DNA of 64,000 nt from Petrocella sp. FN5 (GTDB taxonomy: Bacteria > Bacillota > Clostridia > Lachnospirales > Vallitaleaceae), in NCBI RefSeq assembly GCF_029210395.1, contig NZ_JARGDP010000003.1, forward strand, positions 43,088-107,087. Reading direction: 5' to 3'. A model generated the notes under the pieces. It was not told the DNA's origin. It worked only from the letters and a program-made list of their open reading frames with translations, and made no database searches. This document shows positions 43,569-51,880 of this stretch, in pieces. Each line of letters starts with the position of its first letter. Position 1 is the first letter of the stretch. The translations under genes were made by a program, and so were the position numbers.

Positions 43569-44510
43569 TTAATTTCTTCTTTGAAACTTATTTCTAATTA
43601 TAATGGCGGACGCATTTAATAAGAATAATACTACAAGCAGAATAACAATGGTTGCAGCTGCAAGATTTGCATATTCTCTTGTAAGAACTGTATCTAGCGT
43701 CCAATAATAGATTTGTATTGGCAAAGCTGTAAAATCGTCCATAAAACTTTCCGGAGATTTTAATATTAGTGTTGGTATACCAAGTACAACAAGAGGTGCC
43801 GTTTCCCCAATCGCTCTTGAAAGCGCTAATATAGATCCTGTCATAATACCCGGTATCGCCGATGGAAGCACTATTTTTCGAATCGTTGTCCACTTTGTTG
43901 CACCAAGTCCGTATGAAGCTTCACGCAAGTAATTCGGGACTGCTTTTATGGCTTCTTGACTAGATACAACCACATTGGGTAGAACCAATAATGAAAGGGT
44001 TAACCCTCCTGCCAATATACTTGATCCCAGCCCAAACATTCTGCCAAAAACCGTTAAACCTAGTAGTCCAAATATTACCGACGGAACACCGGCCAAATTA
44101 GATATGTTAAGACTGATAATGGAATGTAGTGTTCCCTTTTTCGCATATTCTTCCAGAAAAATAGCTGTTGCCACGCCAATCACCATTGTAACCGGCGCAA
44201 CGACAACCATGAGCATAAATGAACCCATGATGACACTTTTGATGCCGGCCTTTGCAGGATTAATAGAAAGCCTTCCTGTAAGAAACTCCCAATCTAACCA
44301 ACCAATACTTGACTTAATAATATTAAATAATAACAACCCAAGCACGAATATAATAAATATGATGGTTAAAGAAAACATGCTCTGAGCTACGATGTTAACA
44401 ATTTTTCTTCTTTGTAATCGCTCTTGTGACTTGCCTAAATCAATATATTTCTTGTCATTTTGAAAACTTTCTCTTCCATGCTCCTTAAGAGTATCTACAA
44501 CACTATCCAT
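43569..44510 (-). CDS. pstA: Phosphate ABC transporter permease PstA
   Basis: A 313-residue permease with six spans after a long cytoplasmic N-terminus (residues 1-35), with the family loop VSSQEAIKAVPNYLREASYGLGATKWTTI (EAA motif for contact with PstB). It ends in a final span and RNKFQRRN. Pairs with PstC. The start is 2 bp after the pstC stop. Confidence 0.95.
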   Translation of the reverse strand: MDSVVDTLKEHGRESFQNDKKYIDLGKSQERLQRRKIVNIVAQSMFSLTIIFIIFVLGLLLFNIIKSSIGWLDWEFLTGRLSINPAKAGIKSVIMGSFMLMVVVAPVTMVIGVATAIFLEEYAKKGTLHSIISLNISNLAGVPSVIFGLLGLTVFGRMFGLGSSILAGGLTLSLLVLPNVVVSSQEAIKAVPNYLREASYGLGATKWTTIRKIVLPSAIPGIMTGSILALSRAIGETAPLVVLGIPTLILKSPESFMDDFTALPIQIYYWTLDTVLTREYANLAAATIVILLVVLFLLNASAIIIRNKFQRRN

Positions 44511-44512
44511 TT

Positions 44513-45418
44513 TTAATACTCCCTTCTATATTTCTTTGTAATATGTCTTGCTAATAGATTGGTTAACATTGTAAAAATAAACAACATAAGACCAACAGCG
44601 TACAAGCTATAATAACCAATGGTGCCGCTTCCTGCATCACCACTCGTAAACTCAACAATATAAGCTGTCATTGTTTGCATGGGCTGCATGATATCAAGTG
44701 TAAACTGTTTCGAGCTACCACTAGCAATTGTAACAATCATGGTTTCTCCAATTGCCCTAGATATTGCCAAAACAAAAGCTGCAACGATACCTGATATGGC
44801 TGAAGGCACAATGACTTTGGTAGCGACTTCTAACTTTGTTGAGCCAAGTCCGTAAGCGCCTTTTCGTATATAATCTGGAACGGAACTCATAGCATCTTCT
44901 GACAAAGATGTTACAATGGGTATAATCATAATACCCATTACTATACCTGGTGACAAAGCATTTTTAGCACCAAGATCGGGTAGTAATTTCATTAGTAAAG
45001 GTGTTACTGTATTGTAAGCAAAAAATCCATAAACTATTGTCGGTATTCCAGCTAAAACTTCTATAATTGGTTTAATGATTCTTCGCATCTTAGACGACAT
45101 AAACTCACTTAAAAATATAGCGGATGTAATTCCTAAGGGAGCTGCAACCAACATTGCAATTAAAGATGTAACAATTGTACCTGTGATTAAAGGTAAAAAT
45201 CCAAAACTAGGATCTTTTTTTAAGGGTTCTAATTTTGTACTAAAAACTTCTGAAAAAGGAACCTCAGCAAAAAACCGTGATGCATCTACAACAAGTGTTA
45301 ATACAATACCGATTGAAGTTAGAACTGAGATTGAAGCAATCAGAAATAAAATTATTGGAACAATGTTTTCAAACATCGGGGTTTTACGTATTTTCATTGT
45401 GTATTTTGTATCCGTCAT
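44513..45418 (-). CDS. pstC: Phosphate ABC transporter permease PstC
   Basis: A 301-residue six-span permease. The EAA loop reads EDAMSSVPDYIRKGAYGLG and it contains AGIPTIVYGFFAYNTVTPLL, typical for PstC. The ATG chosen has GGAG seven bases upstream; an ATG six codons earlier lacks that. It is second in the operon, after pstS, from which it is separated by a stem-loop and a MITE remnant. Confidence 0.95.
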   Translation of the reverse strand: MTDTKYTMKIRKTPMFENIVPIILFLIASISVLTSIGIVLTLVVDASRFFAEVPFSEVFSTKLEPLKKDPSFGFLPLITGTIVTSLIAMLVAAPLGITSAIFLSEFMSSKMRRIIKPIIEVLAGIPTIVYGFFAYNTVTPLLMKLLPDLGAKNALSPGIVMGIMIIPIVTSLSEDAMSSVPDYIRKGAYGLGSTKLEVATKVIVPSAISGIVAAFVLAISRAIGETMIVTIASGSSKQFTLDIMQPMQTMTAYIVEFTSGDAGSGTIGYYSLYAVGLMLFIFTMLTNLLARHITKKYRREY

Positions 45419-45462
45419 ATTAACACTCCATTTCAAAATATTACATAAGGGAAGCTTTCATA

Positions 45463-45533
45463 GATTTCCTTGTTACGTTTGTAACTATGTATGGCATGTG
45501 AAAGTTAATTATACAGTTTTGACACCTTAATCC
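45463..45533. mobile_element. MITE remnant, copy B (half-element)
   Basis: About 70 bp matching one half of the long MITE form: TAACTATGTATGGCATGTGAA then CAGTTTTGACACCTTAATCC, equivalent to the inner arm and right terminal repeat of the copy near 57.5 kb read in reverse. The opposite end is missing, and no target duplication is visible. It lies between pstS and pstC. Confidence 0.55.
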
Positions 45534-45547
45534 TAAGAAACAACAAG

Positions 45548-45580
45548 GTAAGACAAGAAGCATATAACCCCTTGTCTTAC
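45548..45580 (-). other. Intergenic stem-loop between pstS and pstC
   Basis: GTAAGACAAG and CTTGTCTTAC form a perfect 10-bp stem with a 13-nt loop, 23 bp after the pstS stop, without a T-tract on the transcribed side. Such stem-loops protect pstS mRNA and make the binding protein more abundant than the permeases in other bacteria. Confidence 0.6.
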
Positions 45581-45602
45581 GCTTGTAATATTTTAATAAT
45601 GA

Positions 45603-46613
45603 TTATTTAAGTGCATCAAGTTGTGCTTGGTATTCTTCGTACATTGCATCAGGAAGTGGCGCGAACCCATTATCGCCAGCTAGTCTCTTGGCACCATCAA
45701 ATGAAACAACATATTTTGCAAAATCAAGTACTTGTGGCTTTTCAAGAGCATACTTAACATTCAAGTAAGTAAATACCGGACGTGTGAACCCTGCATAATC
45801 AAGATCTAATCCAATCGTCTCAACATTAGGCTCAACAGGACCATTACCAAAGTCAACTTTAACTGCTTGTAGTATATCTGTGTTTGATACATAGTATCCA
45901 AAACCGAAGAAGGCAATCGCGTTCACATCATTGGCAACTAAGTCAACAAGCGTGGAATAATCTTGTTGCAAATTAGCTGATGCTACCATATCTTCTTTAC
46001 CAAGAATTACTTCATAGAAAAACTCATAAGTACCGTGATTTTCATTTGGACCGTAGAACTTAATTTCTTCTGCTGGCCATTCAGATCGTATGTCAGCCCA
46101 AGTTGTAACATTGCTTGATGCGAGGTACATATTTATGATTTCTTCTTTGGTCATTTCTGTTGCCCATGTATTGTCTTTATTGATAACCATTGTTAAACCG
46201 TCATATGCAAGAACGAACTCATATATATCTGTACCCATTTCGTAACCATTTTCTTTTAATTGTGCTATTTCTTCGTCTTTAATGGCTCTTGATGCATCCG
46301 CAAAATTCAGTTCACCTGGAATGAATTTTTTAAAGCCTGCTGATGAACCAGCTCGACCTACTTGTACGGATACATTTTCTTGCTCATTAACCATATATTC
46401 TTCAGCGATGTTTGCCATTAAAGGATAAACAGTACCTGATCCGTCAACAATAACAGCACCTTCAAGTTCAACTTCTTCTGCTACTTCTGTTTCTGTTTCT
46501 GCTACTTCTGTTTCTACCTCAGTTGTTTCTGCTGCTGGTTCTTCGGTTGAACCACAACCAACCAAACTCATTGTTAATACGCCAACTAATAATAATGCTA
46601 ATAATTTTTTCAT
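45603..46613 (-). CDS. pstS: Phosphate-binding lipoprotein PstS
   Basis: A 336-residue periplasmic-type phosphate-binding protein anchored as a lipoprotein: signal KKLLALLLVGVLTMSLVGC with the lipobox Cys at about residue 20, then a low-complexity Glu/Thr linker (residues 25-48) and the PBP domain with VDGSGTVYPLM and GRAGSSAGFKKF, the phosphate loop. First gene of the operon, preceded by GGAGG and a four-repeat PHO box. Function is secure. Confidence 0.96.
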   Translation of the reverse strand: MKKLLALLLVGVLTMSLVGCGSTEEPAAETTEVETEVAETETEVAEEVELEGAVIVDGSGTVYPLMANIAEEYMVNEQENVSVQVGRAGSSAGFKKFIPGELNFADASRAIKDEEIAQLKENGYEMGTDIYEFVLAYDGLTMVINKDNTWATEMTKEEIINMYLASSNVTTWADIRSEWPAEEIKFYGPNENHGTYEFFYEVILGKEDMVASANLQQDYSTLVDLVANDVNAIAFFGFGYYVSNTDILQAVKVDFGNGPVEPNVETIGLDLDYAGFTRPVFTYLNVKYALEKPQVLDFAKYVVSFDGAKRLAGDNGFAPLPDAMYEEYQAQLDALK

Positions 46614-46683
46614 CAAATCCTCCTCTGAATTATATAAAAAATAGTTTATTTCTGTTCACCATTGTGAAGAACAGTACTTACTT

Positions 46684-46689
46684 AAGATA
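46684..46689 (-). promoter_or_regulatory. Putative -10 box of the pst promoter
   Basis: TATCTT, nine bases downstream of the last PHO box unit, with about 70 nt of leader before pstS. Activator-dependent promoters often have a weak -10 and no good -35, as here. Confidence 0.45.
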
Positions 46690-46698
46690 CCACGGGCT

Positions 46699-46737
46699 AG
46701 TAAATCCAATATGTTTTATATGTTAAGCTTATGTAAA
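46699..46737 (-). promoter_or_regulatory. PHO box with four direct repeats at 11-bp period
   Basis: On the transcribed strand TTTACA, TTAACA, AACATA and TTTACT occur at exactly 11-bp intervals, matching the B. subtilis PhoP recognition pattern TT(A/T/C)ACA with 5-bp spacers. It lies upstream of pstS and should bind the PhoP regulator encoded in the same cluster. Confidence 0.75.
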
Positions 46738-46753
46738 GTCATGGATAATAAGC

Positions 46754-46788
46754 AAAAAAAAATAACGTCCATATGGACGCTATTTTTT
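46754..46788. terminator. Bidirectional terminator after the ABC exporter gene
   Basis: A-rich run, ACGTCC/GGACGC stem around ATAT, then TTTTTT: an A-T flanked hairpin with T-tracts on both strands. It ends the exporter unit and insulates the pst promoter. Confidence 0.8.
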
Positions 46789-46822
46789 ACTTTCTCAGTT
46801 GAGTTCTTTCCTTATCCTTTAC

Positions 46823-48577
46823 TTATAATTCATCCGGAATATAGCCTTTGAACTGGGCATGGTACAGTTTGCTATATAATTGATTGTTATTTAATAAGGT
46901 CTCATGGTTGCCTTTTTCTTCAACACCATTTTCAGTGATGACCAATATCTCATCCGCGTTCTTAATTGTAGATAATCGATGAGCAATGACCAAACTGGTT
47001 CTACCCTTGGATAGTTTTTCCAGAGCCAATTGCACCTTTTGTTCTGTTTCATTATCAAGAGCCGAAGTGGCTTCATCTAAGATCAAAATCGGCGGATTCT
47101 TAAGAAATACCCTAGCAATACTGATCCGTTGCTTCTGACCACCTGACAACCGAAGTCCTCGCTCACCTACTATCGTATCATAACCATCTTCCAAACCTAT
47201 GATAAAGTCATGTATCTTTGCGTTCTTTGCCGCTTCAATAATGTCAGCATCACTCGCATCGGTTCTACCATACAAAATGTTCTCTCTTACAGTACCGGCA
47301 AAAAGGAATATGTCTTGTGACACCAATCCAATATTTGTTCGAAGAGAAGCCATGGTCACATCTCGTATATCTATACCATCGATGCTTATTTTACCGCCAT
47401 CCACTTCATAAAATCGAGGAATCAAGTGGCACAAAGTGGTTTTACCTCCGCCGGACGGTCCGACAATTGCCAATGTATGTCCCGGTGTAACCTCCAAGTT
47501 AATGCCATCCAAAACTGTCTCATGATTATTATAAGAAAATACAACATCTTCAAAACGTATATCTCCTTTAATGTTTTTTAGCTCTATGGCATTTTCCCGG
47601 TCCATGATTTCCGGTTCGGTCGCCATAATCTCCCTAAAGCGTTCAAAGCCCGCCATACCGGATTCATATTGTTGAACAAAAGAGGTTAACCTTCTAATAG
47701 GAATTAAGAAGTTGTTAATATAAAGCGTAAAGGCAATCAAGTCAGTATAGGTCATCTCACCTTTATATATTAAGAAGCCTCCAAAACCAAGGGCTATCAC
47801 ATGAAGGCTATTGGTCATAAAACTCATTCCTAACATGAAAATAGCCATTGTTTTATAGGCTATGTTTTTTGAGCCTCTAAAAATCATATTCCCTTTGTCA
47901 AACTTATCAATCTCATAATTCTCATTGGCAAAAGATTTGGCTACACGAATACCGGATATACTGCTTTCAAGATCCGCATTAATACCCGCCATGCTTTTTT
48001 TGACTTCTTTGAATCCATTGGACATTTTTGTTCGTTGTTTAATGGCAAACCATATTAAAATCGGAATAAAAAGATAGACGGCCAATGCCAGCTTCCACTG
48101 AATCATAAGCATGGCAATAAAAGAACCGACGAGCATGATGATTGAAAGGAAAAGGTCTTCCGGCCCATGATGTGCCAACTCCGTCATTTCATTAAGATCA
48201 TTGATCATTCTAGACATGATATGACCGGTCCTGGTCTTGTCATAATACTTAAATGAAAGCTTTTGAAGATGGTTAAAAAGCTCCTTACGCATGTCGTACT
48301 CCATCCGAACACCTAGTATATGGCCCCAGTAGTCGACGATAAATTGAAATGCGGAGCGTACCACGTACATCAATAATAAAGCGCCAATAAAAATCAGAAA
48401 AGGCCGAAGGGTCTCATCTGATGTGGGTAAATATTCATTAAGTACCTGTCTTGATAGCATTGGATAGACAAGGTCAATGGCCGCTATGACAAGGGCACTT
48501 AACATGTCTAGGATAAATAATTTTTTATGTGGTTTATAATAACTGATGAATTTTTTATAGTTTTGTTGACCTGCCAT
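46823..48577 (-). CDS. ABC exporter, fused TM-NBD (MsbA/BmrA type)
   Basis: A 584-residue half-transporter. Six spans in residues 15-310, then an ATPase domain with Walker A GPSGGGKTTLCHL, signature LRLSGGQKQRISIARVF, Walker B ILILDEATSALD and H loop VIAHRLS. Homodimeric exporters of this type move lipids or drugs; the substrate is not evident. No partner half-transporter is encoded nearby, so it probably works as a homodimer. Confidence 0.93.
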   Translation of the reverse strand: MAGQQNYKKFISYYKPHKKLFILDMLSALVIAAIDLVYPMLSRQVLNEYLPTSDETLRPFLIFIGALLLMYVVRSAFQFIVDYWGHILGVRMEYDMRKELFNHLQKLSFKYYDKTRTGHIMSRMINDLNEMTELAHHGPEDLFLSIIMLVGSFIAMLMIQWKLALAVYLFIPILIWFAIKQRTKMSNGFKEVKKSMAGINADLESSISGIRVAKSFANENYEIDKFDKGNMIFRGSKNIAYKTMAIFMLGMSFMTNSLHVIALGFGGFLIYKGEMTYTDLIAFTLYINNFLIPIRRLTSFVQQYESGMAGFERFREIMATEPEIMDRENAIELKNIKGDIRFEDVVFSYNNHETVLDGINLEVTPGHTLAIVGPSGGGKTTLCHLIPRFYEVDGGKISIDGIDIRDVTMASLRTNIGLVSQDIFLFAGTVRENILYGRTDASDADIIEAAKNAKIHDFIIGLEDGYDTIVGERGLRLSGGQKQRISIARVFLKNPPILILDEATSALDNETEQKVQLALEKLSKGRTSLVIAHRLSTIKNADEILVITENGVEEKGNHETLLNNNQLYSKLYHAQFKGYIPDEL

Positions 48578-48623
48578 ACGTGCCTCCTTGTAAAAGCATT
48601 TCTATATTTAAACACATATTATT

Positions 48624-48680
48624 GGTAAGGCATTATAACTATGTTTCTCTAGCTTAATATACAGTTTTGATACCTTAACC
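48624..48680. mobile_element. MITE-like element, decayed short copy C
   Basis: GGTAAGGCATTATAACTATG at one end and ACAGTTTTGATACCTTAACC at the other match the terminal repeats of the family. Total 57 bp, no clear target duplication. It lies upstream of the ABC exporter gene. Confidence 0.5.
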
Positions 48681-48763
48681 CTTCATTAGGAACCAAGATA
48701 TTATAACACAGGATACACTAAGAACCAATAAATTATTTTTATCGTCCACCTTTTCAAAATCTA

Positions 48764-48793
48764 TTGACACTTTCTTCCAACATATGATAGAAT
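48764..48793 (+). promoter_or_regulatory. Promoter of tRNA-Leu
   Basis: TTGACA and TAGAAT with an 18-bp spacer, ending 27 bp before the tRNA. Confidence 0.65.
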
Positions 48794-48820
48794 GAACTTC
48801 GCGAATCAAACAAGATTCAT

Positions 48821-48905
48821 GCAGTTGTGGCGGAATTGGCATACGCGCTAGACTAAGGATCTAGTCCATATTGTTTGGGTAGGGGTTCAAGTCCCCTTGA
48901 CTGCA
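48821..48905 (+). tRNA. tRNA-Leu (anticodon AAG)
   Basis: An 85-nt class II tRNA. Acceptor GCAGTTG pairs with TGACTGC (two wobble pairs); D-arm GGCGGAATTGGCATACGC; anticodon stem CTAGA/TCTAG with loop CTAAGGA giving anticodon AAG; a long variable arm; T-arm AGGGG-TTCAAGT-CCCCT; discriminator A. CCA is not encoded. A promoter and a terminator frame it. Its 3' 17 bases recur about 100 bp downstream. Confidence 0.95.
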
Positions 48906-48907
48906 CT

Positions 48908-48943
48908 AAAAAAAGCATTTACCTTTAGGTAGATGCTTTTTTT
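48908..48943 (+). terminator. Terminator of tRNA-Leu
   Basis: GCATTTACC/GGTAGATGC stem flanked by seven A and seven T, directly after the tRNA. Confidence 0.85.
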
Positions 48944-49007
48944 AGCTTATATGGTGGGACTTGAACGTGGCCTGATAGCAGAAGATCCTGTGAATCTTTT
49001 GCGGCGG

Positions 49008-49024
49008 AAGTCCCCTTGACTGCA
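49008..49024 (+). repeat. Duplicate of the tRNA-Leu 3' end
   Basis: 17 bases (AAGTCCCCTTGACTGCA) identical to the last 17 bases of the tRNA-Leu gene. Such duplications are left by integrated elements that use the tRNA 3' end as attachment site; only about 100 bp separate the copies, so any element has gone. Confidence 0.8.
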
Positions 49025-49044
49025 TTATAAGAAATTGTCAACAT

Positions 49045-49084
49045 AAAGAAATAGAGACACCATATATGGTGTCTCTATTTCTTT
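49045..49084. terminator. Perfect 40-bp palindrome, bidirectional terminator
   Basis: Two 20-base perfect complementary arms (AAAGAAATAGAGACACCATA and its complement), with A/T-rich outer ends that give T-tracts on both strands. It lies 49 bp downstream of the CAP-domain gene. Confidence 0.8.
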
Positions 49085-49133
49085 GCCTCTATTTTCATTA
49101 ATTTAACTTCGTTTTGACTCTTGAACCCATATT

Positions 49134-50033
49134 TTAATCTGTAAATAATTGTGTCCACAAATACCCATGCTCAGTTCGGGCTACAACACCTATACCGATT
49201 TTATTTAGATTGGGATTAAGAATATTCTTTCTATGTCCCGGTGATGTCATCCATCCATCTACTACTTTTTTTGCCGTCGTATGACCTGATGCGATGTTTT
49301 CTGCCAAACATCTATAAGGAACACCGTGCATGGCTACTATATCTACCATGCCACCATGAACCGGAGAAACATGTTCAAAATAATCGTTAATCAACATATC
49401 GTTGGATTTAAAGTAAGCTGCTTTTTCCAATTTGGTATCCATGATTAACTTATGTAGCCCTGCTTTTTCTCTTTCTATATTAATCAGTCGAAGGACTTCA
49501 TAAGATAGGTCTTGATTTTTTATGACTGACTGAACATGACCTTCCGTATCCATCACGACTTTATTCTTTGCGCCGTCCCAAAATACATTAAAATCAAACG
49601 CCAAACCCATGTCTCTAAGTTTATAATAGGTATTACCTTCAATAACATAACCTGTCATAGACAATGGAACACCGTTTTTCATGATTTTTGCTTTACTGAC
49701 GCTTACTTCAGTAACCGCGTTAACATTTGCTGATGATTTGCTGACATAGCCACCTAAATATGGCTTGCCTGTTTCTATTATTATAGTAGCCGTTTCCTGA
49801 TTCCATTCTACATCAAATGCTTTTTGACTGTCTTTAACATAATGCGCTATGTCTCTAAGCATGAAGTAGTTGTAACCTTGGATGTTATAGGCTCTAGGTG
49901 TAATTGTTTTATTGTCGACCACAATATTCGCTGTTGTGGCTACTGTATGTATCGACTGACTTGCGTGAATGGGTATCATCATCGATAATATTATACTCAG
50001 AACGGTCAAACCGGTCACGATTTTTTTTCTCAT
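49134..50033 (-). CDS. Secreted CAP/SCP-domain protein with copper amine oxidase-like N-domain
   Basis: A 299-residue exported protein: signal peptide (residues 3-25, ending IHASQ), a region with two stalk repeats of the copper amine oxidase N-terminal-like kind (ITPRAYNIQGYNYFMLRDIA and YVIEGNTYYKLRDMGLAF) that often bind peptidoglycan or polymers, and a C-terminal CAP domain with LINIEREKAGLHKL, FEHVSPVHGG, NIASGHTTAKKVVDGWM and SPGHRKNILNPNLNKIGIG. Such proteins are common in spore-forming Clostridia; catalytic role is uncertain. A palindromic terminator follows it. Confidence 0.9.
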   Translation of the reverse strand: MRKKIVTGLTVLSIILSMMIPIHASQSIHTVATTANIVVDNKTITPRAYNIQGYNYFMLRDIAHYVKDSQKAFDVEWNQETATIIIETGKPYLGGYVSKSSANVNAVTEVSVSKAKIMKNGVPLSMTGYVIEGNTYYKLRDMGLAFDFNVFWDGAKNKVVMDTEGHVQSVIKNQDLSYEVLRLINIEREKAGLHKLIMDTKLEKAAYFKSNDMLINDYFEHVSPVHGGMVDIVAMHGVPYRCLAENIASGHTTAKKVVDGWMTSPGHRKNILNPNLNKIGIGVVARTEHGYLWTQLFTD

Positions 50034-50172
50034 TTATAGAGCTCCTTAGTCATTGGCTTAAATAGATGGATCATACCCTACATTATGACTAGCTAATCCC
50101 CTCTTGTCAATCCTATCCGCCTAGTACCAATGCCTCATTATTAGCTTATTTGACTGTATTTTGTAGTAACAA

Positions 50173-50201
50173 TTGACCCGTAACATTAATAATGCTATTA
50201 T
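50173..50201 (+). promoter_or_regulatory. Promoter of the ABC-2 exporter operon
   Basis: TTGACC and TATTAT with 17-bp spacing, 70 bp upstream of the ATPase gene. Confidence 0.6.
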
Positions 50202-50270
50202 TTTATCTAAGCTTTAACTTTTATCCTATTTTTTCCAATACTCATTATTATGTAAACCAAGGAGGCTTCA

Positions 50271-51128
50271 ATGATTCATATAGATAATTTGAACTATGTA
50301 TACCCAAAATCAGGTAAACACGCTATTAAAGGTATTGATTTTAATATTGAAAAAGGTGAAATCTTCGGTTTTTTGGGACCTAGCGGAGCTGGAAAAACAA
50401 CTACCCAGAGATTAATCATCGGTCTTCTTACAGGTTATGATGGCCAGATTGAAATACTAGGTAAGGAACGTCGTCTTTGGCAAAAAGATATTTTCGAGAA
50501 AATCGGTGTTGCTTTTGATTTTCCTAATCTCTATTTAAAACTGACGGCACTTGAAAACCTTAAGCTCATTGGTTCCTATTATAAAAACTGCCCTAAGGAT
50601 TTTGATTCGCTACTGGACATGGTTGGTTTACTAAGCGACAAGCACCAAAGGGTTGAGCACTTCTCTAAAGGCATGAAAATGCGCCTTAATTTTATAAGGT
50701 CAATCATGCACGATCCGGATGTCATGTTTTTTGACGAACCCACCTCCGGATTAGATCCTGTTAATGCCCGTATCATCAAAGAACAGATTCTATATATGAA
50801 ATCCAAAGGTAAAACCATTTTTTTAACCACCCATAACATGACGGTTGCAGAGCAGCTCTGTGATCATGTTGCTTTCATCAATGATGGCGTTCTCTCTGCT
50901 ATTGATACACCTTCCAATTTAATGGTTGAACATGGTACTGCCTATGTTAAGCTACGGTATATACATAACCAGCAAGAAATGGAGACTGCCTTTCCTCTTA
51001 GCGGTATTGGTGATAATAAAGCCTTTAAAGAGATTTTGGAGCAAGACCGTATTATAACCATACACAGTGGAGAAGCCACTTTGGAAGATGTTTTTATTAA
51101 GTTTACAGGAAGGAAGCTGATTGGATGA
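50271..51128 (+). CDS. ABC exporter ATPase subunit
   Basis: A 285-residue ATPase of the ABC-2 type: Walker A GPSGAGKTTT, Walker B VMFFDEPTSGLDP, H loop FLTTHNM. The signature motif is HFSKGMKMRLNF rather than LSGGQ, a variant common in this subfamily. It is followed, with 4-bp overlap, by two permease genes that share the operon. The substrate is not evident; relatives are often called fluoroquinolone exporters. Confidence 0.92.
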   Translation: MIHIDNLNYVYPKSGKHAIKGIDFNIEKGEIFGFLGPSGAGKTTTQRLIIGLLTGYDGQIEILGKERRLWQKDIFEKIGVAFDFPNLYLKLTALENLKLIGSYYKNCPKDFDSLLDMVGLLSDKHQRVEHFSKGMKMRLNFIRSIMHDPDVMFFDEPTSGLDPVNARIIKEQILYMKSKGKTIFLTTHNMTVAEQLCDHVAFINDGVLSAIDTPSNLMVEHGTAYVKLRYIHNQQEMETAFPLSGIGDNKAFKEILEQDRIITIHSGEATLEDVFIKFTGRKLIG

Positions 51129-51853
51129 TACCCACTAAACCCAATGCATCAGATGCTTATGGTCAGCGCTTGCTATCGGCACTTAAAGCAGATATTTTAT
51201 TTCAGTTCAAACAGGGCTTTTATTTTGTCTACTTAATCCTAAGCCTATTTTATCTGATTGTTTTTTATCAGCTGGACAACCTATGGCTTTCTTATATTAT
51301 GCCTATTGTACTCTTTATGGACCCTTCTGTTTTAGGTTTATTCTTTATCGGTGGCATATTACTTCTGGAGAAAGAGCAAGGCATATTATCTCTAATGTAC
51401 GTAACCCCTTTACGAATATGGGAATACATCTTAAGTAAAGTCATCTCCCTTTGTTTCATATCGTTAATGGCCGTTTTGTTGATATCCATAATTGCTTATA
51501 AAGATAATGTTAATTATATTTACTTAGTTGTTGGTGTGATTTTGACCTCTGTTTTTTTTACACTTTGTGGTTTCTTGGTTGCTACAAGGTCCAAATCCGT
51601 TAATGATTTCTTTGTGAAAATTATTCCTTGGATGATGCTTCTCATACTCCCTTGTTTCTTATTGGTATTTTATCCTAATTTAGTTGTACTTGGACTTATA
51701 CCTAGTGTTGCTTCACTAAAATTGGTTTGGGGTGCATACCACCCTTTAAGCTTTTTGGAATTCATTATCTTGGTTCTATATATGACTTCACTGAATGTCA
51801 TCTTACTAAAATATACTTATAGAATTTTTCAGAATAAAATGGTTCTTGAATAA
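51125..51853 (+). CDS. ABC-2 type permease subunit 1
   Basis: A 242-residue membrane protein with six spans, including YFVYLILSLFYLIVFY and GLFFIGGILLLEKEQGILSL, the latter the ABC-2 family's EKE(Q/R)xxGTL-like element. It overlaps the ATPase gene by 4 bp and is followed 27 bp later by a second permease. Together they would form a heterodimeric channel. Confidence 0.85.
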   Translation: MIPTKPNASDAYGQRLLSALKADILFQFKQGFYFVYLILSLFYLIVFYQLDNLWLSYIMPIVLFMDPSVLGLFFIGGILLLEKEQGILSLMYVTPLRIWEYILSKVISLCFISLMAVLLISIIAYKDNVNYIYLVVGVILTSVFFTLCGFLVATRSKSVNDFFVKIIPWMMLLILPCFLLVFYPNLVVLGLIPSVASLKLVWGAYHPLSFLEFIILVLYMTSLNVILLKYTYRIFQNKMVLE

Positions 51854-51880
51854 AAGATCATGAACATTAGGAGGTAACCC

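Noticed and set aside
48600..48700. Regulatory leader of the ABC exporter gene
   Set aside because: The palindromic sequence matches the MITE family ends and is better explained as a decayed copy.
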